NCBI GenBank assembly: GCA_963658085.1 | Contig: CAVKOU010000012.1 | Coordinates: 1 to 56,935 of the forward strand | Direction: 5' to 3' | DNA length: 56,935 bases | DNA from: CAKRJP01 sp963658085 | GTDB taxonomy: Bacteria > Bacillota > Clostridia > Lachnospirales > Lachnospiraceae | Shown: in pieces, positions 42,430-50,104 of the stretch | Position numbering within the stretch: position 1 is the first letter of the stretch | Layout: each line of letters starts with the position of its first letter | Translations under genes and position numbers: made by a program | The notes under the pieces: model-generated | Told to the model about the DNA's origin: nothing | Databases searched by the model: none | The model's input: the letters and a program-made list of their open reading frames with translations, nothing else

Positions 42430-45057
42430 ATGGCAAACAAATGGGTTTATTTGTTCAGCGAGGGAAATGCCAACATGCGCGAGCTTCTTGGTGGTAAGGG
42501 AGCGAACCTTGCTGAAATGACAAGTCTCGGCTTACCGGTTCCACAAGGATTCACAATTACAACAGAAGCTTGTACACAGTATTATGAGGACGGAAGAGAG
42601 ATCAATCAGGAGATTCAGGACCAGATTAACGAGTACATTGTTAAGATGGAAGAGATTACCGGAAAGAAATTTGGGGATAGCGAGAACCCGCTGTTGGTTT
42701 CTGTACGTTCAGGAGCCAGAGCATCTATGCCTGGTATGATGGACACAATCCTTAACTTGGGATTAAATGAAACTGTAGTGCTTGCAATTGCAGAGAAGTC
42801 TAACAACCCACGTTGGGCTTGGGATTGCTATAGAAGATTTATCCAGATGTACTCTGACGTAGTTATGGAAGTTGGTAAGAAGTACTTCGAAGAGCTCATA
42901 GACAAGATGAAGGCAGACAGAGGAGTAGAACAGGATGTAGATCTTACCGCTGATGACTTGAAGGAGCTTGCTAATCAGTTTAAGGCAGAATACAAAGCTA
43001 AGATCGGAGAGGACTTCCCGGATGATCCGAAGGAGCAGTTAATGGGAGCTATTAAGGCTGTATTCCGTTCTTGGGACAATCCGAGAGCTAACGTATACCG
43101 CCGTGACAATGACATTCCTTATTCATGGGGAACAGCCGTTAACGTACAGTCCATGGCCTTTGGTAATATGGGAGATGATTGCGGAACAGGTGTTGCATTT
43201 ACCCGTGATCCAGCAACAGGAGAGAACGGACTTTTCGGAGAGTTCCTTACCAATGCACAGGGCGAGGACGTTGTGGCAGGTGTTCGTACACCAATGCACA
43301 TTTCCGAGATGGAAGAGAAGTTCCCGGAAGCATTCGTAGAATTCAAGAAGGTTTGCGAGACCTTAGAGAATCACTACAGAGACATGCAGGATATGGAGTT
43401 TACTGTAGAGCATGGTAAACTTTATATGTTACAAACTCGTAACGGTAAGAGAACAGCACAGGCGGCTCTTAAGATCGCTTGTGATTTAGTAGATGAAGGT
43501 ATGAGAACAGAGGAAGAGGCAGTAGCTATGATCGATCCTCGTAACTTAGATACCTTACTTCACCCACAGTTTGATGCAGCTGCATTAAAGGCAGCAACTC
43601 CGATGGGCAAAGGACTGGGAGCTTCCCCGGGAGCAGCTTGTGGTAAGATCGTATTCTCAGCAGAGGATGCAGTAGAATGGGCAGAAAGAGGAGAGAAGGT
43701 TGTACTTGTTCGTCTTGAGACCTCTCCGGAAGATATTACAGGTATGAAGTCTGCACAGGGAATCTTGACTGTACGTGGAGGTATGACTTCTCATGCAGCA
43801 GTAGTTGCCCGTGGAATGGGAACCTGCTGTGTATCCGGATGCGGTGATATCGCAATGGACGAGGCGAATAAGAAATTTACTCTTGCAGGAAAAGAATTCC
43901 ACGAGGGAGATGCTATCTCTATCGATGGAACTACAGGAAATATTTACGATGGATTAATTCCAACCGTAGATGCTACCATCGCAGGTGAATTCGGACGTAT
44001 CATGGAGTGGGCAGATAAGTTCAGAACTCTTGGAGTACGTACCAATGCAGATACACCGGCAGACGCGAAGAAGGCAAGAGAGCTTGGAGCAGAAGGTATT
44101 GGACTTTGCCGTACCGAGCATATGTTCTTCGATGAGGAGAGAATTGCAGCATTCCGTGAGATGATCTGTTCTGATACCGTAGAAGAAAGGGAAGCAGCTT
44201 TAGCTAAGATTCTTCCATATCAGCAGAGTGATTTCGAGGCATTATATGAGGCTCTGGAAGGCAATCCGGTAACCATCCGTTTCCTTGATCCACCGCTTCA
44301 CGAGTTCGTTCCTACAGAGGAAGAGGATATTAAGAAGTTGGCAGATGCTCAGGGTAAGACTGTAGAAGAGATTAAGACTATTATCGATTCCCTTCATGAG
44401 TTCAACCCAATGATGGGACATCGTGGATGCCGTCTTGCAGTTACCTATCCGGAGATTGCAAAGATGCAGACAAGAGCTGTTATCCGTGCAGCCATCAATG
44501 TAAAAGCCGCACATCCGGATTGGGAAGTAGAGCCGGAGATCATGATTCCATTGGTAGGCGATATAAAAGAGCTTAAGTATGTAAAGAAATTTGTAGTAGA
44601 GACAGCAGACGAAGAGATTAAGGCAGCTGGCGTAGAGCTTAAGTATCAGGTAGGAACCATGATTGAGATTCCTAGAGCAGCTCTTACCGCAGACGAGATC
44701 GCTGAGGAGGCAGACTTCTTCTGCTTCGGAACCAATGACTTAACACAGATGACCTTCGGATTCTCTCGTGATGATGCCGGTAAGTTCTTAGATGCATACT
44801 ATGATGCTAAGATTTACGAGAATGATCCGTTTGCGAAGTTAGACCAGCACGGTGTCGGTAAACTTATGGAGACAGCAGTGAAGCTTGGAAGACCTGCAAA
44901 TTCACACTTACATGTAGGAATCTGTGGAGAGCACGGAGGAGATCCATCATCCGTAGAATTCTGCCACAAGATTGGATTGGATTATGTATCATGCTCACCA
45001 TTCCGTGTACCGATTGCACGTTTGGCAGCAGCACAGGCAGCAATCAATAACAAATAG
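42430..45057 (+). CDS. ppdK: Pyruvate, phosphate dikinase
   Basis: Interconverts pyruvate, ATP and phosphate with phosphoenolpyruvate, AMP and pyrophosphate. Anaerobes often run it in glycolysis to gain ATP. It is 875 residues, full length. The N-terminal ATP-grasp domain starts KWVYLFSEGNANMRELLGGKGANLAEM. The phosphohistidine domain holds GGMTSHAAVVARGMG, and the C-terminal barrel has TNDLTQMTFGFSRDD and the catalytic cysteine in GICGEHGGDP. AGGAGG precedes the start. It is monocistronic, ending at a terminator. Confidence 0.97.
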   Translation: MANKWVYLFSEGNANMRELLGGKGANLAEMTSLGLPVPQGFTITTEACTQYYEDGREINQEIQDQINEYIVKMEEITGKKFGDSENPLLVSVRSGARASMPGMMDTILNLGLNETVVLAIAEKSNNPRWAWDCYRRFIQMYSDVVMEVGKKYFEELIDKMKADRGVEQDVDLTADDLKELANQFKAEYKAKIGEDFPDDPKEQLMGAIKAVFRSWDNPRANVYRRDNDIPYSWGTAVNVQSMAFGNMGDDCGTGVAFTRDPATGENGLFGEFLTNAQGEDVVAGVRTPMHISEMEEKFPEAFVEFKKVCETLENHYRDMQDMEFTVEHGKLYMLQTRNGKRTAQAALKIACDLVDEGMRTEEEAVAMIDPRNLDTLLHPQFDAAALKAATPMGKGLGASPGAACGKIVFSAEDAVEWAERGEKVVLVRLETSPEDITGMKSAQGILTVRGGMTSHAAVVARGMGTCCVSGCGDIAMDEANKKFTLAGKEFHEGDAISIDGTTGNIYDGLIPTVDATIAGEFGRIMEWADKFRTLGVRTNADTPADAKKARELGAEGIGLCRTEHMFFDEERIAAFREMICSDTVEEREAALAKILPYQQSDFEALYEALEGNPVTIRFLDPPLHEFVPTEEEDIKKLADAQGKTVEEIKTIIDSLHEFNPMMGHRGCRLAVTYPEIAKMQTRAVIRAAINVKAAHPDWEVEPEIMIPLVGDIKELKYVKKFVVETADEEIKAAGVELKYQVGTMIEIPRAALTADEIAEEADFFCFGTNDLTQMTFGFSRDDAGKFLDAYYDAKIYENDPFAKLDQHGVGKLMETAVKLGRPANSHLHVGICGEHGGDPSSVEFCHKIGLDYVSCSPFRVPIARLAAAQAAINNK

Positions 45058-45084
45058 ACAGGAGTTCATTTTCCTTTGAATTGC

Positions 45085-45124
45085 AATAAGCGTATCATTA
45101 GAAATAGTGGTACGCTTATTTTTA
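45085..45124 (+). terminator. ppdK terminator
   Basis: AATAAGCGTA (45085-45094) pairs with TACGCTTATT (45111-45120), followed by T's. Confidence 0.85.
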
Positions 45125-45315
45125 ATATGTTCGCCACCACCAATTCCATGTACTGCATAGTTTCGATTTTGGTATATGTATTTTTAGCAACCATTGTATA
45201 TTAAGAGTATGTAAAACCTGGGGTTTGGGGTAGTAAGTTGTGTTTAACTATGCTATAATGAAGTGGTCGTTATATTGAAATTATTGCAAAACCGATATAG
45301 GGAAGGAAAAAACAT

Positions 45316-47622
45316 TTGAAAGTAAGAAATAAAAAAGTATTACGTATCATAGGAACCAAGACCCTGGCCGGGGTATTAGCTTTGGGCCTTACCTTGGCGA
45401 CTCCTGTTGCTGCTCTTGCAGATGAGGAGTGGACCGAAGAGGTCACAGAAGAATCTACGGATAAAATTGTAGATGAGACTGGGGAGGCACTTGCAACAGT
45501 AGAATCTGCGGAAGAGACACGTCCTCGGGCAAAAAAGGTGGATGGATCAGGAGAAGTTGTGGATGTCTCTGATGAAGTATGGAATCTCATAAACGAGGGA
45601 AGTGTTTCCCTTAATAAAGAATCCTTGTTTTTGGAGGATATTTCTACGGGACAGAAGGTGGATCCGACCACCGGAGGAAGAGTAGATACAGTTCCTGAAA
45701 AGAAAGAAGATGCTGCCAAAGACCAGAATAAAGAGTCTTCAGAGAGCGTGGAAAATAAAGAGAATACAGAAAGTACAGAGTCTACGGAATCTGATCAAAA
45801 TACCGAGGAAGAGCAGAAGGAAGAATCAGAAAGCTCTGAAGAAGATCAAGAGAATCAGGAAGATTCTGAAAATCAGGGCTCTGCGGACAGTAACGAGGCA
45901 CTCATTGCTAATCAGCAGATCGTAAAAGCCCCGGAGATCATCGAGGACTTCCGGTTTTGGACCGTGGCAAGAAAATATGCTTTTGCAAAATCGGAGATTG
46001 CCATTAGAGAGTCTATCCCGAAAAATGTAGTCGGCACAGACTCTGCTTCTGCGGAGCTTTCGAAAGAAGCGGCAAAAAAGGAAGCAGAAAGCATAAAGAC
46101 AAGCTATAAAAATGCATCAAAAACGAAAAAAACAGAGACGAATACCGAAACGAAGGATCTTTTGTCCAAGGCCGTAGAAGAAAAATCATCCCTAGATGTA
46201 GCGTCCCAAGAGAACACGGAGAAAGTCAGAGCTGTAGGTAAGCTGTCAAAAGACGGATTGCTTTATATTTTAAAAGAAGTGGATAATGGATGGCTTTATG
46301 TAGAATCCGGAGATGTTCGTGGTTTCGTGAAGGCATCTGAAGTATATACTTCCGATGCTGCCCAGGAGATCTTAAGTGTTTATCAGACCCAGGCTAAGAA
46401 AGTAGCAAAGCAAGAGAAAAAGGACTATACCGGAATCGAGACTGTTGCGAAGACAGCAGAATCTCTCGTTTCAAAAGAGGACAATGAGGCTTATACTTAT
46501 CTTCGAGCTACCGTAGGGGAGACTGTTGTAACCAAGAATTATGGATTGGTCAATGACACAACTGCAAAGGAAGCCGAGGAAGAAGCAAAAAAGAATGGTA
46601 CGGATATAGTGACTGTTAAGTCTGTAAATATTTTGGAAGATAAAAATACAGCGGCTCAGGTCATTGGAACCATGAGTCAGGGAAATCTTTGTTATGTTTT
46701 AGAAGATTCTGATAAGGACTGGCTCTATGTGGAATCCGGAGATGTCAGAGGATTTGTAGAGAAAAAATATATAACTTATGGAGATGCTGTAAAAGCTCAG
46801 GTAGAAAGTGCCGGAGAAGATACTTATACACTGGCTACAGAGTTGGTAAAACCAGAAGAAAATGGAGCTTTATACTATACTCTTACCTCCACCCAAATGG
46901 GAACACCGGCAGGAGAGGTTCGTCAGTCCATGATTGAATTTGCTTCACAGTTTGTGGGAAATCCTTATGTTTGGGGAGGAACCAGTCTGACAGATGGAGC
47001 AGATTGCTCCGGCTTTGTACAGCAGCTTTACAAGGCTTATGGATATGATCTTCCGAGAGTGGCGGCAGATCAAAGCCAGTATGGAACTCAGATTCCGGTG
47101 GAGGATGCTGAACCTGGAGATCTGATCTTCTACGCAGAGAATGGATATGTTTACCATGTAGCTATGTATGCAGGAAATGGAACCACCATTGAGGCTGCCA
47201 ATGAGGATCAGGGAATTATTTATGGCACTGTCAATACGAAAGATGCCGTATGGGCAACCAGGATTTTTGATGACACCTACTGTGTGGCAGGAGCCGGTAT
47301 CGGAGAAGTAAATGCTACAGAAGACATGTACGGTGACAGTCTCGGAGTTTTTGATATCACTTATTACTGTTCTTGTGAGATCTGTTGCGATGTAGAAACA
47401 GGAATCACAGCCACAGGAGCACCGGTAGTAGAAGGAGAGACCATCGCGGTGGATCCGAGTGTAATCCCTTACGGAACCCAGGTGATTATTGGAGGACATG
47501 TGTTTACCGCTGAAGATTGCGGAGGTGCTATTAAGCAAAATCATATTGATATCTATGTGCACAGTCACGAGGAAGCTCTGGCCCTTGGAAGAACAAGCGC
47601 AGAAGTATATTTGGTAAAATAA
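45316..47622 (+). CDS. Secreted cell-wall hydrolase with SH3, NlpC/P60 and 3D domains
   Basis: A 768-residue exported protein starting with TTG at 45316 after AGGGAAGGA; no ATG is suitably placed. It has a signal peptide (residues 1-36, ending PVAALADEE), an acidic E/S/N/Q-rich region (about 130-200), and two SH3b repeats (about 295-350 and 435-495, both containing WLYVESGDVRGFV). An NlpC/P60 endopeptidase follows (about 535-640, catalytic Cys in GADCSGFVQQ, His in YHVAMY). The C-terminus is a 3D domain (about 675-768, ITATGAPV, AVDPSVIPYGT, AEDCGGAIK, HIDIYV). It probably cuts peptidoglycan peptides, with a possible second glycan-directed fold. Confidence 0.92.
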   Translation: MKVRNKKVLRIIGTKTLAGVLALGLTLATPVAALADEEWTEEVTEESTDKIVDETGEALATVESAEETRPRAKKVDGSGEVVDVSDEVWNLINEGSVSLNKESLFLEDISTGQKVDPTTGGRVDTVPEKKEDAAKDQNKESSESVENKENTESTESTESDQNTEEEQKEESESSEEDQENQEDSENQGSADSNEALIANQQIVKAPEIIEDFRFWTVARKYAFAKSEIAIRESIPKNVVGTDSASAELSKEAAKKEAESIKTSYKNASKTKKTETNTETKDLLSKAVEEKSSLDVASQENTEKVRAVGKLSKDGLLYILKEVDNGWLYVESGDVRGFVKASEVYTSDAAQEILSVYQTQAKKVAKQEKKDYTGIETVAKTAESLVSKEDNEAYTYLRATVGETVVTKNYGLVNDTTAKEAEEEAKKNGTDIVTVKSVNILEDKNTAAQVIGTMSQGNLCYVLEDSDKDWLYVESGDVRGFVEKKYITYGDAVKAQVESAGEDTYTLATELVKPEENGALYYTLTSTQMGTPAGEVRQSMIEFASQFVGNPYVWGGTSLTDGADCSGFVQQLYKAYGYDLPRVAADQSQYGTQIPVEDAEPGDLIFYAENGYVYHVAMYAGNGTTIEAANEDQGIIYGTVNTKDAVWATRIFDDTYCVAGAGIGEVNATEDMYGDSLGVFDITYYCSCEICCDVETGITATGAPVVEGETIAVDPSVIPYGTQVIIGGHVFTAEDCGGAIKQNHIDIYVHSHEEALALGRTSAEVYLVK

Positions 47623-47639
47623 AGATGAAAAAGCAGTCT

Positions 47640-47665
47640 GAGAGCTCGAAAGAGCTCTCTTTTTG
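47640..47665 (+). terminator. Terminator after the wall hydrolase gene
   Basis: GAGAGCTC (47640-47647) pairs with GAGCTCTC (47652-47659) and is followed by TTTTTG. Confidence 0.85.
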
Positions 47666-47709
47666 TGTTCGAAAGATGTTCGGAAGGCGTCCGAAAAGCA
47701 TCTGTGAAA

Positions 47710-47750
47710 ATGTCTATAAAAGTGCCTATAAAAATGCCTATAAAAGCCCT
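47710..47750 (+). repeat. 12-bp tandem repeat, three copies
   Basis: The unit YCTATAAAARTG occurs three times in a row (TCTATAAAAGTG, CCTATAAAAATG, CCTATAAAAGCC). It lies between the terminator and the TetR gene and may add several A/T-rich boxes to that promoter region. Confidence 0.65.
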
Positions 47751-47835
47751 GGCAAACATCCGCATTTCTTGCGAAATATGTCTGTTTAAGGTATCATAGA
47801 AGTATCTTAAAAGATCGGAATAGGATATAAAATTT

Positions 47836-48396
47836 ATGGAAGTAAAACAAGAAAAAATGAAGTACAAACTGGCGGAAGCCATGAAGTCCTGCATGAAGCG
47901 AATGCCGGTGGAGAAGGTAACAGTTAAGGAGATTGTAGAAGAATGTCAAACCACCAGACAGACCTTCTATCGCCACTTTCTGGACAAGTATGATTTGATC
48001 AATTGGTATTTTGACAAGATTCTTCTTAAGTCCTTTGAACACATGGGAGAAGGTCATACCACCTATGAAAGCCTAGTGAAGAAATTTCATTACATTCAAG
48101 AAGAAAAACTATTCTTTCGGGCGGCCTTCAAGACCGATGAGCAGAATAATTTAAAGGAACATGATTTCAAACTCATCACAGACTTTTATACCAGACAGAT
48201 TCAGGAGAAGACGGGAGAACCCTTAAGTGATGAGCTGAGGTTTCTATTGGAAATGTACTGCCAGGGCTCCATTTACATGACCGTGCAGTGGGTGCTGGGA
48301 GTTTACAAAACCACTCCGGAGGGACTGGCAGCAGGACTGGTGGATGCTATGCCGCCAAAACTTGCGAAAGCCTTTGAAAATGCTGGACTGTTATAA
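47836..48396 (+). CDS. TetR family regulator (DhaS-like C-terminal domain)
   Basis: A 186-residue regulator. The helix-turn-helix (about residues 10-55) includes KLAEAMKSCMKRMPVEKVTVKEIVEECQTT in part, then RQTFYRHFLDKYDLINWYF. This N-terminus is typical of the group related to DhaS, the dihydroxyacetone kinase activator. The ligand is unknown. It precedes an iron alcohol dehydrogenase gene on the same strand but a terminator separates them, so control of that gene is only a guess. Confidence 0.85.
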   Translation: MEVKQEKMKYKLAEAMKSCMKRMPVEKVTVKEIVEECQTTRQTFYRHFLDKYDLINWYFDKILLKSFEHMGEGHTTYESLVKKFHYIQEEKLFFRAAFKTDEQNNLKEHDFKLITDFYTRQIQEKTGEPLSDELRFLLEMYCQGSIYMTVQWVLGVYKTTPEGLAAGLVDAMPPKLAKAFENAGLL

Positions 48397-48423
48397 AAAA
48401 GTTTTTTGCATAACAACTTTGTG

Positions 48424-48463
48424 AAGAAAGTGACAGATTACCCCTTTTGTCACTTTCTTTTTT
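48424..48463 (+). terminator. Terminator after the TetR gene
   Basis: GAAAGTGACA (48426-48435) pairs with TGTCACTTTC (48449-48458), followed by TTTTTT. Confidence 0.85.
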
Positions 48464-48535
48464 AATTTTACATTGTTAAGATATAGACATAGCAGAAAAC
48501 TTGAAGAGGTTTTTAAAGAAAAGGAGACGTAAAAA

Positions 48536-49681
48536 ATGGCAAACAGAATTAATTTAAACCAAACATCATTTCACGGAGCCGGAGCAATTAACGAGATTGC
48601 AACAGAAGTAAAGGTAGCCGGATATAAGAAAGCATTGGTGTGTTCCGATCCGGATCTGATTAAGTTTGGGGTAACAGGAAAGGTAACAAAGGTGCTGGAG
48701 GATGCAGGACTTGCATATGAGCTTTATTCTGATATTAAGCCAAACCCGACCATTGAGAATGTAAAGAATGGAGTGGAGGCATTTAAGAAATCAGAAGCAG
48801 ATTATATCATCGCTATCGGTGGTGGATCATCTATGGATACATCAAAAGCCATCGGAATCATCATTGCAAACCCAGAGTTTGAGGATGTAAGAAGCTTAGA
48901 GGGAGTAGCACCTACAAAGAATCCATGTGTGCCGATTATTGCCGTACCAACTACAGCAGGAACCGCAGCAGAGGTTACCATCAACTATGTAATCACAGAT
49001 GTAGAGAAGAAGAGAAAATTCGTTTGTGTAGACCCGCATGACATGCCAGTGATCGCAGTTGTAGATCCAGAGATGATGTCATCAATGCCAAAGGGACTTA
49101 CCGCTTCTACAGGTATGGATGCCCTGACACATGCCATCGAAGGATATACCACAAAGGCAGCATGGGAAATGACAGACATGTTCCACTTAAAAGCCATCGA
49201 ATTAATTTCTAAGTCTCTGAGAAGTGCCGTAGCAAATGAGAAAGAAGGCCGCGAGGGAATGGCACTTGGACAGTATATCGCAGGAATGGGATTCTCTAAC
49301 GTAGGACTTGGAATTGCACACTCTATGGCACATACCTTAGGAGCAGTATATGATACCCCACACGGAGTTGCCTGCGCAATGATGCTTCCGATCGTAATGG
49401 AATATAACGCAGAGACAACAGGAGAAAAATACAAAGAGATCGCAAGAGCAATGGGCGTTGAAGGTGTAGATTCTATGTCCGTAGAAGAGTACAGAAAAGC
49501 AGCAGTAGATGCAGTAAAGAAACTTTCCGTAGACGTAGGAATTCCTACAAAGCTTGAGGCATTAAAAGAAGAGGATCTTGACTTCTTGGCAGAGTCAGCA
49601 CATGCAGATGCATGCGCACCGGGAAATCCGAAGGATGCAAGCGTAGAAGATCTGAAGGATCTGTTTTGCAAGCTCATGTAA
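48536..49681 (+). CDS. Iron-containing alcohol dehydrogenase (lactaldehyde reductase/1,3-propanediol dehydrogenase type)
   Basis: A 381-residue group III alcohol dehydrogenase. It has the NAD(P) motif GGGSSMDTSKAIG, PTTAGTAAEVT, and the iron histidines in DALTHAIEGY, HSMAHTLGAVYDTPHG. The N-terminus RINLNQTSFHGAGAI is typical of FucO-like enzymes. It would reduce a small aldehyde to an alcohol to regenerate NAD+. The exact substrate cannot be read. AAAGGAGA precedes the start. Confidence 0.9.
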   Translation: MANRINLNQTSFHGAGAINEIATEVKVAGYKKALVCSDPDLIKFGVTGKVTKVLEDAGLAYELYSDIKPNPTIENVKNGVEAFKKSEADYIIAIGGGSSMDTSKAIGIIIANPEFEDVRSLEGVAPTKNPCVPIIAVPTTAGTAAEVTINYVITDVEKKRKFVCVDPHDMPVIAVVDPEMMSSMPKGLTASTGMDALTHAIEGYTTKAAWEMTDMFHLKAIELISKSLRSAVANEKEGREGMALGQYIAGMGFSNVGLGIAHSMAHTLGAVYDTPHGVACAMMLPIVMEYNAETTGEKYKEIARAMGVEGVDSMSVEEYRKAAVDAVKKLSVDVGIPTKLEALKEEDLDFLAESAHADACAPGNPKDASVEDLKDLFCKLM

Positions 49682-49714
49682 TCAGTAATCGACTATAATC
49701 ATCTGTAAAGTTGT

Positions 49715-49762
49715 AAAAAAGAGGGCTGTCGCTATACCAGATGGAGCGACAGCTCTTTTTTT
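49715..49762 (+). terminator. Terminator after the alcohol dehydrogenase gene
   Basis: AAAAAAGAG-GCTGTCGCT pairs with AGCGACAGCTCTTTTTTT around a TATACCAGATGG loop. Confidence 0.9.
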
Positions 49763-49793
49763 GTCCGACTATATAATCGACGCATTGAAAGGC

Positions 49794-49975
49794 TGATGAT
49801 ATGTGTAGTCTAAGACAAGCTGCGTTTCCTACTCACTGCACGCGCTGATTCGCTCGGGCTCCTGCACAACTCGCTTCCCCAAAAAACGGGAAGCTCAAAC
49901 AAGTGCCCGCCCTCGCTGCTAGCGTGCAGCTCCCTACGGAAACCTCGCAACCGTCTTAGACTACACATATCATCA
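49794..49975 (+). repeat. Structured repeat, copy C, with private 23-bp inverted arms
   Basis: The left arm (49794-49816, TGATGATATGTG then TAGTCTAAGAC) and right arm (49953-49975) are perfect inverted copies. The core (49817-49952) closely matches copy B read in reverse, and copy A. Its inner hairpin is GCTTCCC / GGGAAGC where copy A has GCCACCC / GGGTGGC, a change in both arms together. The remaining sequence of this 423-base gap is the terminator before it and about 130 bases ahead of the adaptor gene with no clear promoter. Confidence 0.88.
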
Positions 49976-50104
49976 CCTCCGCCCATGCCAAAAACGAAAA
50001 AGGTTTCACAACTTACTCATATCCTGTTCACTCTACGTTCACAAATCCCAAGTAAACTAGGCACGTGAATAATTATCTGCAACAACAGGAAAAAGGAGAC
50101 AAAA

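Noticed and set aside
45057..45315. Small gene between ppdK and the wall hydrolase
   Set aside because: No frame of useful length with a ribosome site was seen; the interval holds a terminator and an AT-rich region with a TATAAT box near 45253.
47565..47894. Minus-strand frame rich in I/F/T repeats
   Set aside because: It is a translation of the 12-bp tandem repeat and overlaps the TetR gene and terminator; no start signal.
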